A stretch of DNA of 64,000 bases from VRUE01 sp044867645 (GTDB lineage Bacteria > Actinomycetota > Thermoleophilia > Solirubrobacterales > 70-9). The stretch covers positions 97,006 to 161,005 of the forward strand of contig JBIOVI010000025.1 of the NCBI GenBank assembly GCA_044867645.1. The letters run 5' to 3'. The translations under genes were made by a program, and so were the position numbers. The notes under the pieces are model-generated. The model was not told where the DNA came from, searched no databases, and saw only the letters and a list, made by a program, of their open reading frames with translations. Positions 33,837-46,216 of this stretch are shown here, one piece after another (position 1 is the stretch's first letter; the number at the start of each line of letters is the position of its first letter).

Positions 33837-34118
33837 CTAAAGCGAGCCGGCCAGCTCGTCAGCGGGCATCGCCGTCAGCGTCTGGCTGGTCATCGTTCCG
33901 CGCGACCCAAGCTCCACGGAAACCTTGGCCATCGTCTTCTCATCAGGCGCCTCGACGATCGTGACGAAGTCGTACTGGCCGAGCGTCGCGTACTGCGCCT
34001 TCACCGTGGCGCCGATCTGTTCGACCTCTTTATTCACCTCTGCGACCCGTCCCGGGTTGTTCTTCAGCGTTCGAATTCCCTCGGCGGTCAAGTTGGTCAG
34101 CATCACGTAAGTAGGCAT
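33837..34118 (-). CDS. GYD-domain protein
   Basis: A 93-residue ferredoxin-fold-like protein of the GYD family: MPTYVMLTNLTAEGIRTL at the start and TLGQYDFVTIVEAPDEKTM, where the family Gly-Tyr-Asp appears as GQYD. Members are small stress- or signal-related proteins without a proven reaction. ATG 34118 has AGAGGAG 6 nt upstream, one of the best ribosome sites in the window. It could be the first gene of the purD transcript. A long inverted repeat lies 60 bp upstream. Confidence 0.85.
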   Translation of the reverse strand: MPTYVMLTNLTAEGIRTLKNNPGRVAEVNKEVEQIGATVKAQYATLGQYDFVTIVEAPDEKTMAKVSVELGSRGTMTSQTLTAMPADELAGSL

Positions 34119-34178
34119 AGCAATCTCCTCTCGGCGGGCAGGATGATTTGAGCCTACCGCTACGCAAGCGGGTGGGGA

Positions 34179-34281
34179 AAGGGGGTCGGGGTTCTCCCTC
34201 CGGCAACTTGTGAGCCGCAAGGATATGAGCCCTTCCTCGACGACCGTCGCGGGTTGCAGGAGGGAGAACCCCGACCCCCTT
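34179..34281. repeat. 29-bp near-perfect inverted repeat, 45-nt spacer
   Basis: Arms 34179-34207 and 34253-34281 are complementary at 28 of 29 positions, with the outer 23 bp perfect. The spacer holds a small CGAC/GTCG stem. The element starts 16 bp after the stop of the lytic-transglycosylase gene and 60 bp before the GYD gene, both on the minus strand. It is a very stable terminator-like or RNase III-type stem. Confidence 0.8.
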
Positions 34282-34296
34282 CGCCAGGCTGCTCGC

Positions 34297-35949
34297 TCAG
34301 CCGTCGTAGCCGACGTGCACGTGATCGCAGTGATCCGCGCGGGCGAATGCGGGACCGGGCCCGTCCACGTCGAAGCAGTAAATGAGCTCGGTCGGCATCG
34401 CCGGCGACGGCAGCTGCGACAGCGTCATTGCCAGCTGGGCGCAGGGGGCGGTGGAAGCAGTGTCGGTGCAGGAGACGCCGTCGACGACGGCGATGTCCAT
34501 CGCGCGGCCGTAGTAGTGGTTGGAGATACCGCCTTCGGCCGTGTACATCGAGTGGTCCGAGCGCAGGGCCGAGATCGTGATCTGATGGGACTGGGTGATC
34601 GCCCCAATCAGCCCGACGATTCGCGGGTCGATCGCACCGCTGTCCAGGTCCTGCTGCTCCAGTTCGTTGGAGAGGGTGAGGTTGTCCCATTCGATCGGCG
34701 CGATCACTGCGTTGGGGAGGGTCAGTGCCCAGTCGACCGTGCTGGTCTTGCATTTGCCTTCGATCTGGTCGGCTTCGCCGAGGACAGCGTCCACGTACCA
34801 CTTCGCGTGGTTGTGCTCGAACAGCCCCGCCCGCAGGCCGCCCTGCGACCAGATCATTCGCGCCATCGTCGCCGCGGAGTCGGCTGGGTCGGCGGGGCGG
34901 ATGCGCCCGTCGTCGTTGCCGTCGACCGCGTAGCGCTGCCACTCGGTGCCGACCATCCCAAGCGGCCCATGCCGGTGCAGGTCCGGTTTGTCCATTCCGC
35001 GGCCGAAGTCCGACTCCAGCCGGGCGACCGCTGCCAGCGCCCAGACGCCGCGGCGGCCGAGGTCATAGCGGGCGGCGGCGTTCTCGAAGGCGTCGAGATA
35101 GACGGCGGGCACCCGTTTGCGCCAGGGCTGCGCGGTCTGGCAGCTGAGCACGGTCAGCTTCGGGGTCAGTTCGAAGGCAGCGGCGACCGCGTTGCCGAGC
35201 TGGCCGTAACACTGGGCGTTGGCGAGCACCTCGGCTACGTACCAGTCGGCATGGTTATAGGCGTAGATGGCAGCGTAGGTGTCGGCCGGCATCCCAGCCG
35301 CGCTCAGGTAGCTGGCGGCGGCGAAGATCGCGTCTTCGGGGTTGTAGGGGTCCGCGACGCCGTCGCCGTTGGCGTCGACGCCGTAGCCCACCCAGGTTTC
35401 CGGCATGAACTGCATCCAGCCGACCGCGCCGGCCGAGGAGACGTTGAGGTTCGTCCCGAAGGCGGTCTCGATCCCGTTGATCGCGGCGAGCACGCTAGGA
35501 CCCTGGGGACCGAGGCCATAGGCGGCAGAGGCACGCTGGTAGATCGGGATCAGGATCGCGGGCACGCCAGCAGGGGCACAGGTCGAAGAGGGGAGCAGCG
35601 GAACCGCGAAGGCTCCAGCTGGGGCCGGGGCTTCCACGGCGTTGCTCTCGGGCGCCAGTTCCTCCTCCGCTTCGGGAGTCGGCTTGGATTCCGGCTTAGC
35701 CGTGATCCCGCCGCTGGCTTCCGGCTTCGGTTTGGGCGCCGGCGCCGGCACCGGTGCGGCGAGCGTGTCGCCCTGCTGCACGGTGGGAGCCGGGGCTTCG
35801 GTCTGACTGGCAGCAGTGCTTTCGCCGCTCGCGGCTGGTTCGCCGATCGCCGCGGACTGTAGTTCGGCCGGCTGTTCGCCGAATGCGCCTGGCGCGGCAA
35901 CCGCCAGCGCCAGTGCGGCCCCCGCCGCTATCCCTCCCAATCGCCGCAT
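34297..35949 (-). CDS. Secreted tandem lytic-transglycosylase protein with C-terminal peptidase-like domain
   Basis: A 550-residue exported cell-wall protein. Signal peptide about 1-24 (AAGAALALAVAAPGAFG), Pro/Ala/Glu linker to about 120, then a transglycosylase SLT domain (INGIETAFGTN with catalytic Glu, GAVGWMQFMPETW). A second SLT-like copy follows (ARLESDFG, GPLGMVGTEW), both with an EF-hand-like Asp loop (VDANGDGVADPYNPED; VDGNDDGRIRPADPAD). The last 110 residues have SNHYYGRAMDIAVVDG and DHCDHVHVGY, resembling zinc D-Ala-D-Ala/LD-peptidase motifs (His-x6-Asp, His-x-His). So it probably cuts both glycan and peptide. It starts 1 bp inside the stop of the upstream gene. Confidence 0.87.
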   Translation of the reverse strand: MRRLGGIAAGAALALAVAAPGAFGEQPAELQSAAIGEPAASGESTAASQTEAPAPTVQQGDTLAAPVPAPAPKPKPEASGGITAKPESKPTPEAEEELAPESNAVEAPAPAGAFAVPLLPSSTCAPAGVPAILIPIYQRASAAYGLGPQGPSVLAAINGIETAFGTNLNVSSAGAVGWMQFMPETWVGYGVDANGDGVADPYNPEDAIFAAASYLSAAGMPADTYAAIYAYNHADWYVAEVLANAQCYGQLGNAVAAAFELTPKLTVLSCQTAQPWRKRVPAVYLDAFENAAARYDLGRRGVWALAAVARLESDFGRGMDKPDLHRHGPLGMVGTEWQRYAVDGNDDGRIRPADPADSAATMARMIWSQGGLRAGLFEHNHAKWYVDAVLGEADQIEGKCKTSTVDWALTLPNAVIAPIEWDNLTLSNELEQQDLDSGAIDPRIVGLIGAITQSHQITISALRSDHSMYTAEGGISNHYYGRAMDIAVVDGVSCTDTASTAPCAQLAMTLSQLPSPAMPTELIYCFDVDGPGPAFARADHCDHVHVGYDG

Positions 35950-36800
35950 CAGCCGCGCACGTCCGTGATCTGCCAGGTCCCGTCGCTCTTCTTCATCTCT
36001 AGCCGCAGCTCACTGGTCAGGCCGACGCGGAGCAGCGAGACGCTGACCGTGTACGCCTTGCCATTGCGGGGGCCGGCGACCAGGTTGAGGACACGAGCTT
36101 TCGGCACCTTGGCGTCCTGCGGCAGGCGCGGTGGCCGTTCTGAGAGCGCCGTCGCCAGCTGCGGCGTTGCGGTTTCGCCGAAGACGGTTTTCGCCTGCGC
36201 CGGTCGCTCGCCCACCTCGTAGAAGACGAAGGCCTCGGAGAAGCGACGCGCGACTTTCATCGCCTCCGGGCCGGCTGGAACGGGTTTCGCGCTCGAACTG
36301 CTCGCGGCGGCCGCACCATCCGGCAGGGATACTTCAGCGCTCGTTCCACTTGCCGGGGAGGTCGCGCCGCTCGCGCTGTCCCCTCCGCCGCTCGGCTCCT
36401 TCGTCACCTGTACGCCGTCTCCGACACGGAATGTCGGTGGGGTCCCCTGCAGGGCCGGGCCCTTTGGTTGCTCGGTCTGCGGCGGCGGCGTCGCGAGCGC
36501 CACGCGGGTTGGAGTCGCGACCTGCTCCGGCGGGTCATCGGCGTCCGAACGCCCGAACGCCGCCACCGCGATTGCGGCTACGGCGAGGGCGCCGAGCACC
36601 GCGGCGCCGGCGCGCCGGCCGGCGCGATCCCAACCCGCGGTCCGCTCACGCAGCGGCCAGACCAGACGCCGCTCGAGCAGCCAGGCGAAGCGCTCGAAAG
36701 GCCAGCGAGCGAGATCGGCGACGCCAAGCAGGAAGCGCACGCTGCGCCCCCGTGGATCGGCGTTGATGTGACGTCGTCTCAACATCTGTTTGAAGCCCAC
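35949..36800 (-). CDS. Single-span membrane protein with extracytoplasmic domain, unknown function
   Basis: A 283-residue protein: basic cytoplasmic N-terminus (MGFKQMLRRRHINADPRGRS), one membrane helix near 64-82 (AAVLGALAVAAIAVAAFG), a Pro/Ser/Thr/Gly linker to about 180, and an outer domain RRFSEAFVFYEVGERP...TYTVSVSLLRVG...KSDGTWQITDVRG resembling NTF2-like/conjugation-protein-C folds. It is coupled to the lytic transglycosylase (1-bp overlap), so a joint role in wall remodelling is likely. GTG 36800 or ATG 36785 could be the start; neither has a clear ribosome site. The 147-bp region upstream to clpB shows nothing recognisable. Confidence 0.7.
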   Translation of the reverse strand: MGFKQMLRRRHINADPRGRSVRFLLGVADLARWPFERFAWLLERRLVWPLRERTAGWDRAGRRAGAAVLGALAVAAIAVAAFGRSDADDPPEQVATPTRVALATPPPQTEQPKGPALQGTPPTFRVGDGVQVTKEPSGGGDSASGATSPASGTSAEVSLPDGAAAASSSSAKPVPAGPEAMKVARRFSEAFVFYEVGERPAQAKTVFGETATPQLATALSERPPRLPQDAKVPKARVLNLVAGPRNGKAYTVSVSLLRVGLTSELRLEMKKSDGTWQITDVRG

Positions 36801-36947
36801 ACAAGCTTACGTCGGAATCTGCGCTCAATTCCTGTAGCCGCGGAGTCTGGATTGCGATTCCCAGAGTCCCACGGAGTCCTGCATATCAGCGCAAGCTCAG
36901 CCTCAGATAAAAACATCGTTTCCACCGATCGATGCGGCGCGGGGCCG

Positions 36948-39541
<2,594 letters not shown>

Positions 39542-39542
<1 letters not shown>

Positions 39543-39895
39543 CAGCGTCCTTCCGTCGAGATCCGGCGTTCCAGCTCAGCGGCGTGGCGCCGCATCCGCT
39601 CCAGCTTGGCCTTCATCCTCTCCACCTCGGCTTCCATCTCGAGCACGGTTTCGACTCCGGAGAGGTTGAGGCCCTGCTCCGAGGTCATCCGCTGGATGCG
39701 CCGCAGCCTTTCGACATCGCGCTGCGAGTAGAGCCGCGTGTTCTTAGCCGAGCGCTGCGGCTCGATCAGACCCCGTGCCTCATACATCCGCAGGGTCTGC
39801 GGATGCATGTCGGCGAGCTCGGCGGCGACCGAGATCATGAAGACGCCGCGCGCGTCATCGACCGCGATCTCGACCCGTTCGCGCCGCGCGCTCAC
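39542..39895 (-). CDS. hspR: Heat-shock repressor HspR (MerR family)
   Basis: A 117-residue MerR-type regulator. The winged helix-turn-helix FMISVAAELADMHPQTLRMYEARGLIEP (motif HPQTLRMYE) and RLYSQRDVERLRRIQRMTSEQGLNLSGV are characteristic of HspR, followed by a coiled coil (EAEVERMKAKLERMRRH). In Streptomyces and Mycobacterium HspR represses dnaK and clpB by binding HAIR sites with DnaK as corepressor; the same loop is inferred here. I could not find a consensus HAIR site upstream of dnaK. The gene follows dnaJ after 55 bp. Confidence 0.94.
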
Positions 39896-39950
39896 TCAGC
39901 CCACCCGGTCCGATCCTTCCCCACCCCGCTGGGGGAAAAGCCGACAGCGT

Positions 39951-41057
39951 TCATCGGGCCGCCCTTCGCAGGAGGTCGGCGCGGGGGTCGGAGCCGTTGA
40001 GGGTTTCGGCGAGCTTGTCGACTGCCTCCCGCTGCTCCTCCGTCAGCTCCTCCGGCACCTCGATCTCCAGCCGGTAGCGGATGTCGCCACGCCCTTTGCC
40101 GTTCGGCTTCGGCGGGCCCTCACTACGCAGCCGCTGGATCGTGCCGTGCTTGGTGCCGGCCGGGACCTTGATTTTCTTGCTGCCGTCCAGGGTCGGCACC
40201 TCGATCGTCGCGCCCTGCAGCGCCTCGGCGATCGTGATTGGCACAGTCACCTCGAGGTTGCCCCCGTCGATCCGCTTGAAGACAGGGGAGGACGCGACCC
40301 TGGTCGTCACATAGAGGTCGCCGGGGGGACCGCCGCGCGGGCCAGCCTCGCCTTTGCCAGCGAGGCGAATCCGTGCGCCGTCCTTGACCCCGGCGGGGAT
40401 ATTCACCTTGTAGCGCTTCGTCTGCCGGGTGAGGCCGGAGCCGCCGCAGGTGGGGCAGGGGTCCTCGATGATCTGGCCGACGCCGCCGCACTGCGGGCAG
40501 GGCTGGCTGATCGAGAAGAAGCCCTGGCTCTGCGCGTCGACGCCACGGCCTTCGCAGCGCGGGCAGATGACCGGGCTGGTGCCGGGTTTGGCGCCGCTGC
40601 CATGGCAGGTGGTGCAGCGCTCCGCCTTCGGCACCGAGACGCCGACCTGGGTGCCGTTGACCGCCTGGTCGAAGCTGAGGCTGACCTCGGTTTCGAGATC
40701 GCGGCCACGCTGCTGCTGCGGCTGGGCGCGGCCGCCGCCCCGTCCGAAGATGTTGGAGAGGATGTCGCCGAAGTCGCCGCCGAAGCCGCCACCCGGTGCG
40801 CCACCGAAGGTGCCTTCGCCACCGAATTTCCCTGCGCCGCCGAACAAGCCGCCGCCCGTGTCGTACTGCTCCTTCTTCTCCCGGTCGGAGAGCACGTCGT
40901 AGGCCCCCTGCACCTCCTTGAACTTCTCCTCCGCCTTCGGGTCGTCGGGGTTGCGATCCGGGTGGTATTTGCGCGCCAGCTTCCGGTAGGCCTTCTTGAT
41001 CTCGTCGTCGCTGGCCTTTTTCGAGACCCCGAGAACGTTGTAGAGATCGTCTGCCAA
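39951..41057 (-). CDS. dnaJ: Chaperone DnaJ (Hsp40)
   Basis: A 368-residue type I J-protein that stimulates DnaK ATPase. J-domain 1-70 with HPD in KYHPDRNP; Gly/Phe-rich region 75-110; four zinc-knuckle repeats (CTTCHGSG, CPRCEGRG, CPQCGGVG, CPTCGGSG) at about 145-210; then client-binding C-terminal domains I and II. It starts 8 bp after grpE. Actinobacteria often have a second DnaJ (CbpA/DnaJ2); none is in this window. Confidence 0.97.
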   Translation of the reverse strand: MADDLYNVLGVSKKASDDEIKKAYRKLARKYHPDRNPDDPKAEEKFKEVQGAYDVLSDREKKEQYDTGGGLFGGAGKFGGEGTFGGAPGGGFGGDFGDILSNIFGRGGGRAQPQQQRGRDLETEVSLSFDQAVNGTQVGVSVPKAERCTTCHGSGAKPGTSPVICPRCEGRGVDAQSQGFFSISQPCPQCGGVGQIIEDPCPTCGGSGLTRQTKRYKVNIPAGVKDGARIRLAGKGEAGPRGGPPGDLYVTTRVASSPVFKRIDGGNLEVTVPITIAEALQGATIEVPTLDGSKKIKVPAGTKHGTIQRLRSEGPPKPNGKGRGDIRYRLEIEVPEELTEEQREAVDKLAETLNGSDPRADLLRRAAR

Positions 41058-41065
41058 GAGGCCCT

Positions 41066-41703
41066 CTACTCCGCCACCACCACACGGGCAGGCCGGATCA
41101 GCTGATCGCCGAAGCGGTAGCCCTTCTGCATCGTCTCGACAACGACACCTGACTCGACCCCCTCGGCCGGTTGAGCCGAAAGCGCCTCGTGCAGGTTCGG
41201 ATCGAACTTCTCCCCGGCCGGATCGACCGCCTCGATCCCGTGCTTGCTCAGCGAATCGCGAAGGCTCCTGAACACCAGCAGCACCCCATGGGCCAACCCA
41301 TCGTCCGAATCCCCCTCAGGGTCCAGGCCGGCAGCCTGCAGCGCCCGCTCCAAGTCATCCAGGACAGGCAAAACGTCCCGAAGCACTTCAGCTTTCCCAC
41401 GCCCCGCAGCGGCCAAAACCTCGGCACTCATCCGCTTCCTGAAGTTCTCGAAGTCAGCCTTAGTCCGCTTCGCCAGATCCAGGTACTCATCCCTCTCCCG
41501 CTGAGTGTCAGCCAAGAGGGCATCGAGGTCTTTCTCGATTGGCTCCCGTCCCTCGGCCTCAGACGCCTCTCCCGCGGGTGGCGGCGTAGGGGGGACCTCC
41601 CCCGAGGAAGCTTTAGCTACCGCAGGGGGAGGTGGGTCCCCTGCGCCGACAGGACCCGCGGGCCGGGGCTCGCTAGTCCCGAGGTCGTCCCGATGCTCGT
41701 CCC

Positions 41704-41707
<4 letters not shown>
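41066..41707 (-). CDS. grpE: Nucleotide-exchange factor GrpE with repeat-encoded N-terminal insertion
   Basis: A 213-residue DnaK nucleotide-exchange factor. The long dimerising helix (LDALLADTQRERDEYLDLAKRTKADFENFRKRM, e.g. RTKADFENFRKRM) and beta-wing domain (FDPNLHEALS, VVVETMQKGYRFGDQLIRPARVVV) are intact. Residues 13-48 are encoded by the second copy of the 108-bp palindromic element shared with pdhC and have Pro/Ala-rich content. They lie before the helix, in the part of GrpE that is normally disordered. It overlaps dnaK by 4 bp. Confidence 0.95.
41564..41671. repeat. Palindromic in-frame repeat element, copy 2 (inside grpE)
   Basis: Aligns without gaps to 6729-6836, with 101 of 108 bases identical. 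Both copies are read in the same frame and direction by their host genes, giving RPAGPV-x-AGDPPPPAVAKASS-GEVPPT-x-PPAG in each. The outer and inner inverted repeats are preserved. Host context differs completely on both sides, so the boundaries of the mobile unit are close to the ends given. Confidence 0.9.
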
Positions 41708-43602
<1,895 letters not shown>

Positions 43603-43792
43603 TTCGTGCGTACCTCCAGGGGTTTCGTCTTTAACTGGCTGAGAGCCGCCGAGCGGACTCTGAAAATCTAAGCGGCAGTATGGCAGATATTTAAAAGAAT
43701 TCAAATTCCCCTTCCGTATATTGGTTTCGAGCGCGGTGACGTAGGGGACAGGAGAGGCGCCTCGACCAATCCACGGATTTAGGAGGAAAGCC
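43603..43792. promoter_or_regulatory. Divergent control region between dnaK and the secreted nuclease-fold gene
   Basis: This 190-bp gap is AT-richer than its surroundings. For dnaK, minus-strand TTGAAT (43704-43699) and CATACT (43682-43677) with a 16-bp spacer are a possible promoter. A leader hairpin GAG-CCGC/GCGG-CTC lies at about 43641-43660. For the plus-strand gene, AGGAGG at 43781-43786 is a strong ribosome site. No consensus HAIR (CTTGAGT-N7-ACTCAAG) or CIRCE element was seen. Confidence 0.45.
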
Positions 43793-45013
43793 TTGAGCTA
43801 CGTCCACCGAGCGACTCGCCTGTCTGTCATGGCGCTGATCGCGGCAGCATTCGTCTTCGCTTTGTTACCCGCTTTGGCCAACGCAGGTAACAAGGCCCAC
43901 GCCCACGTTCACGCCCATCACGGCAAGTCCCACGGCCATGGTCACGGCCACCAGCGTGGACATCACGCCAAGCCCCACGGTCACGCCCACCACGGCAAAG
44001 GCAAGCGCGACCTGACGGTGATGACCCAGAACCTCTATCTGGGCTCCAGCCTTGGCCCCGCGCTCGAAGCGAAAACTCCCGAAGAATTCGTCGCAGCCGT
44101 CGCGCGGATCTACGCGACGGTGCAGTACACGAACTTCCCGCAGCGCGCGGAAGCGCTCGCCGATGAGATCCAGGAAAAGGAGCCGGACCTGATCGGCCTC
44201 CAGGAGGTCACGAACTGGACGACCGGCGGCTTGACCCCGCCTCCCGGCTACGACTTCCTCGCCATCCTGCAGGGCGATCTCGAAGCCCGGGGCCTGGACT
44301 ATTCGGTGGGATCGATCGCGCATAACGCGAACATCGGTCCGGCGCCGCTGGTGTCGGAAACCTGCCCTGTCGTTTCGGGGCAATTCACCTGCTCGGTGCA
44401 GCTCGAAGATCGCGACGTGATCCTCGTCAACGACGACACGCCGGGACTGACCTGGAACAACCCGCAAAGCGGGCGCTACACCGCTCAGCAGGTCATCGAA
44501 TCGCCGGCCGGCCCGCTGTCGTTCGACCGCGGCTGGGCCAGTATCGACGCGAAACTAAAGGGCTTGCCGTTCCGGTTCGTGGACACTCACCTCGAAACCG
44601 AGGAATCGCCGCTCGTGCAAGAGGCGCAGGCGGCTGAGTTTCTCGCGGGCCCGGGCAAAGGCGGGACGATCGTCGCTACCGGCGACTTCAACTCCGCGTC
44701 GGACGGCTCTACGACCACCTCCTACGCGCAGCTCACCGCACCCGGCAAATTCCGTGACGCTTGGGACGAGGAACAGCTCGGCCCCGGCAGCTCGTGCTGC
44801 CAGGAATCGAACACCCCGCCGCTGGCGCCGGGCGCGCTGAACAACCCGGTTTCGACGTTGCGGACCCGGATCGACCTGATCCTCAGTCGCGGCGCCGCCC
44901 GCTCGAGTGGAGACGAGGCCGAGCTGGTCGGGGACACGCCGTTCCAAGGGGTCCCGCCGTTCTGGCCTTCGGACCATGCGGGGGTGGTCAGCGTCCTGCA
45001 CCTCGCCCACTAA
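43793..45013 (+). CDS. Secreted endonuclease/exonuclease/phosphatase-fold protein with His-rich linker
   Basis: A 406-residue exported protein. The signal peptide (about 1-31) ends LLPALANAG, followed by a 45-residue His/Gly/Lys linker made of HGHGHGH and HAHHGKSH-type repeats (about 20 His), then an EEP domain: TVMTQNLYLG (Asn), IGLQEVT (metal-binding Glu), VDTHLE, VATGDFNSASD (DxN) and WPSDHAGVV (SDH). Members cut nucleic acids or phosphoesters, often phospholipid head groups outside the cell. The linker probably binds zinc, nickel or copper. The TTG start at 43793 is set by the strong AGGAGG 6 nt upstream. A terminator hairpin follows. Confidence 0.87.
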   Translation: MSYVHRATRLSVMALIAAAFVFALLPALANAGNKAHAHVHAHHGKSHGHGHGHQRGHHAKPHGHAHHGKGKRDLTVMTQNLYLGSSLGPALEAKTPEEFVAAVARIYATVQYTNFPQRAEALADEIQEKEPDLIGLQEVTNWTTGGLTPPPGYDFLAILQGDLEARGLDYSVGSIAHNANIGPAPLVSETCPVVSGQFTCSVQLEDRDVILVNDDTPGLTWNNPQSGRYTAQQVIESPAGPLSFDRGWASIDAKLKGLPFRFVDTHLETEESPLVQEAQAAEFLAGPGKGGTIVATGDFNSASDGSTTTSYAQLTAPGKFRDAWDEEQLGPGSSCCQESNTPPLAPGALNNPVSTLRTRIDLILSRGAARSSGDEAELVGDTPFQGVPPFWPSDHAGVVSVLHLAH

Positions 45014-45032
45014 CCCAGCTCACATGAAGGAA

Positions 45033-45070
45033 AGGCCATCCCGGTAGTGGAACCCCTACCGGGATGGCCT
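45033..45070. terminator. Bidirectional terminator hairpin
   Basis: AGGCCATCCCGGTAG (45033-45047) pairs perfectly with 45056-45070 (15 bp, 8-nt loop). It lies between the convergent EEP and cytochrome c genes. On the minus strand it is followed by TTTCCTT, on the plus strand by no T-tract. Confidence 0.75.
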
Positions 45071-45074
45071 GCCA

Positions 45075-45491
45075 CTAGCCCTCGCCCGCGGTGCGGGCGA
45101 CGAACTCGGCGACTTCTTTGGCCTGCTCTCCGCTGAGGATGCCCGGCGGCATGCGCCCCGGCGTGGTGCTGCTGTCGACGCCGTTTTCGATCGCGTTGAG
45201 GACGCGGCCTTCGGTCGCTTCGATCGTCTGCTGAGCGCTCGGGCCTTCGGGCGGGCCGGACGGGGCCAGCAGTTCGTCGAGGTTCGGCCCGAAGTTGCCA
45301 TCGGTCCCTGCCGCGTAGAGCGCGTGGCAGGTGCCGCAGTTCGTCTGGAAGAGGCTTTGCGCTGCCTTGAGGTCGTCCGGTACGGGCTCTGCATTGGCCC
45401 GGTCGCCGTCCGAGCGGAAGGCGAGCCAGGGGATCAGGACCGCGAGGAAAACGACCAGCAGTCCGAAGACGATGAAGGTCTTCTTGCTCAT
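45075..45491 (-). CDS. Membrane-anchored c-type cytochrome
   Basis: A 138-residue protein with one N-terminal membrane helix (FIVFGLLVVFLAVLIPWLAF) and a cytochrome c domain with heme-binding CGTCH (near residue 52). The sixth-ligand Met is probably in GRMPPGILSG. It is a small monoheme carrier, facing outward, for a respiratory chain; no oxidase gene is nearby. The ATG 45491 overlaps the nth stop by 4 bp (ATGA), an odd partner for an electron carrier, but the arrangement implies co-translation. Confidence 0.9.
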   Translation of the reverse strand: MSKKTFIVFGLLVVFLAVLIPWLAFRSDGDRANAEPVPDDLKAAQSLFQTNCGTCHALYAAGTDGNFGPNLDELLAPSGPPEGPSAQQTIEATEGRVLNAIENGVDSSTTPGRMPPGILSGEQAKEVAEFVARTAGEG

Positions 45492-46153
45492 TTGCGCCCG
45501 GCACGGTACCAGGGGCACATCCGGCGCAGCGCGCACTCCTCGCAACGCGGTTTGGGACGGCACAGCTCACGGCCGTGGCGGATCAGGTTCATGTGCAACT
45601 CGTAGGCGTCCTCGGAGTCGACGATCGCAAGCATCTCGTCGTGTGCGCGCTCGAAGGAAGCCTTCGGTGGGAAGAGCCCGAGCCGCCCGCCGACCCGGTG
45701 GATGTGGACGTCGACCGGGATCTCTGGGATGTCCCAGGTGAAGATCAGCACGCAGGCCGCCGTTTTGCGGCCGACGCCGGGTAGCGCGAGCAGGAACTCG
45801 AGCGACTCCTGGCGCGGCGCCGTCTCCGTCCAGTCGAGATCGGGATGCTCGCCGAGCTGCTCGAGGATCGCTTGGATGCGGGGCGCCTTCTGGCGAGCCA
45901 GACCGCCTGGCCGGATCGCATCCTCGAGCTCGTCGACCGGAGCGTCGCGAACCTCCTCCCAGGTCGGGTAGCGCTCGCGCAGCTGGGCAAAGGAGCGATC
46001 CCGGTTGCGGTCGTTGGTGTGCTGGGAGAGCACCGTCTTGATCAGCTCGGCGATCGGGTGGCCGTGCGGTTCGTTGACCGGCTGCCCATACATCTCCCGC
46101 AATCGGTCGCGAATCGCCCGCACCCGGCGTTTGTCCGGTCGCTTCCAGGTCAC
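45488..46153 (-). CDS. nth: Endonuclease III-like DNA glycosylase/AP lyase
   Basis: A 221-residue HhH-GPD enzyme. The helix-hairpin-helix motif LPGVGRKTAACVL holds catalytic Lys130, VDVHIHR the Asp148, and four Cys at 198, 204, 207 and 213 form the 4Fe-4S loop. The spacing C-x5-C is one residue shorter than the usual C-x6-C at the first interval. It removes oxidised pyrimidines. Promoter and start (ATG 46153) lie in the 63-bp gap to the divergent hydrolase. The adjacent cytochrome may be coincidental. Confidence 0.93.
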   Translation of the reverse strand: MTWKRPDKRRVRAIRDRLREMYGQPVNEPHGHPIAELIKTVLSQHTNDRNRDRSFAQLRERYPTWEEVRDAPVDELEDAIRPGGLARQKAPRIQAILEQLGEHPDLDWTETAPRQESLEFLLALPGVGRKTAACVLIFTWDIPEIPVDVHIHRVGGRLGLFPPKASFERAHDEMLAIVDSEDAYELHMNLIRHGRELCRPKPRCEECALRRMCPWYRAGRK

Positions 46154-46216
46154 GGCGACGCAACCTATTAGAGAAGCCTGGCCCCTCTACCCCGAGTCGC
46201 CTTATGGTTCGACCGG

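Noticed and set aside
43603..43792. HAIR or CIRCE heat-shock operators
   Set aside because: I looked for CTTGAGT-N7-ACTCAAG and TTAGCACTC-N9-GAGTGCTAA and close variants and found none; only a GAG...CTC hairpin remains.
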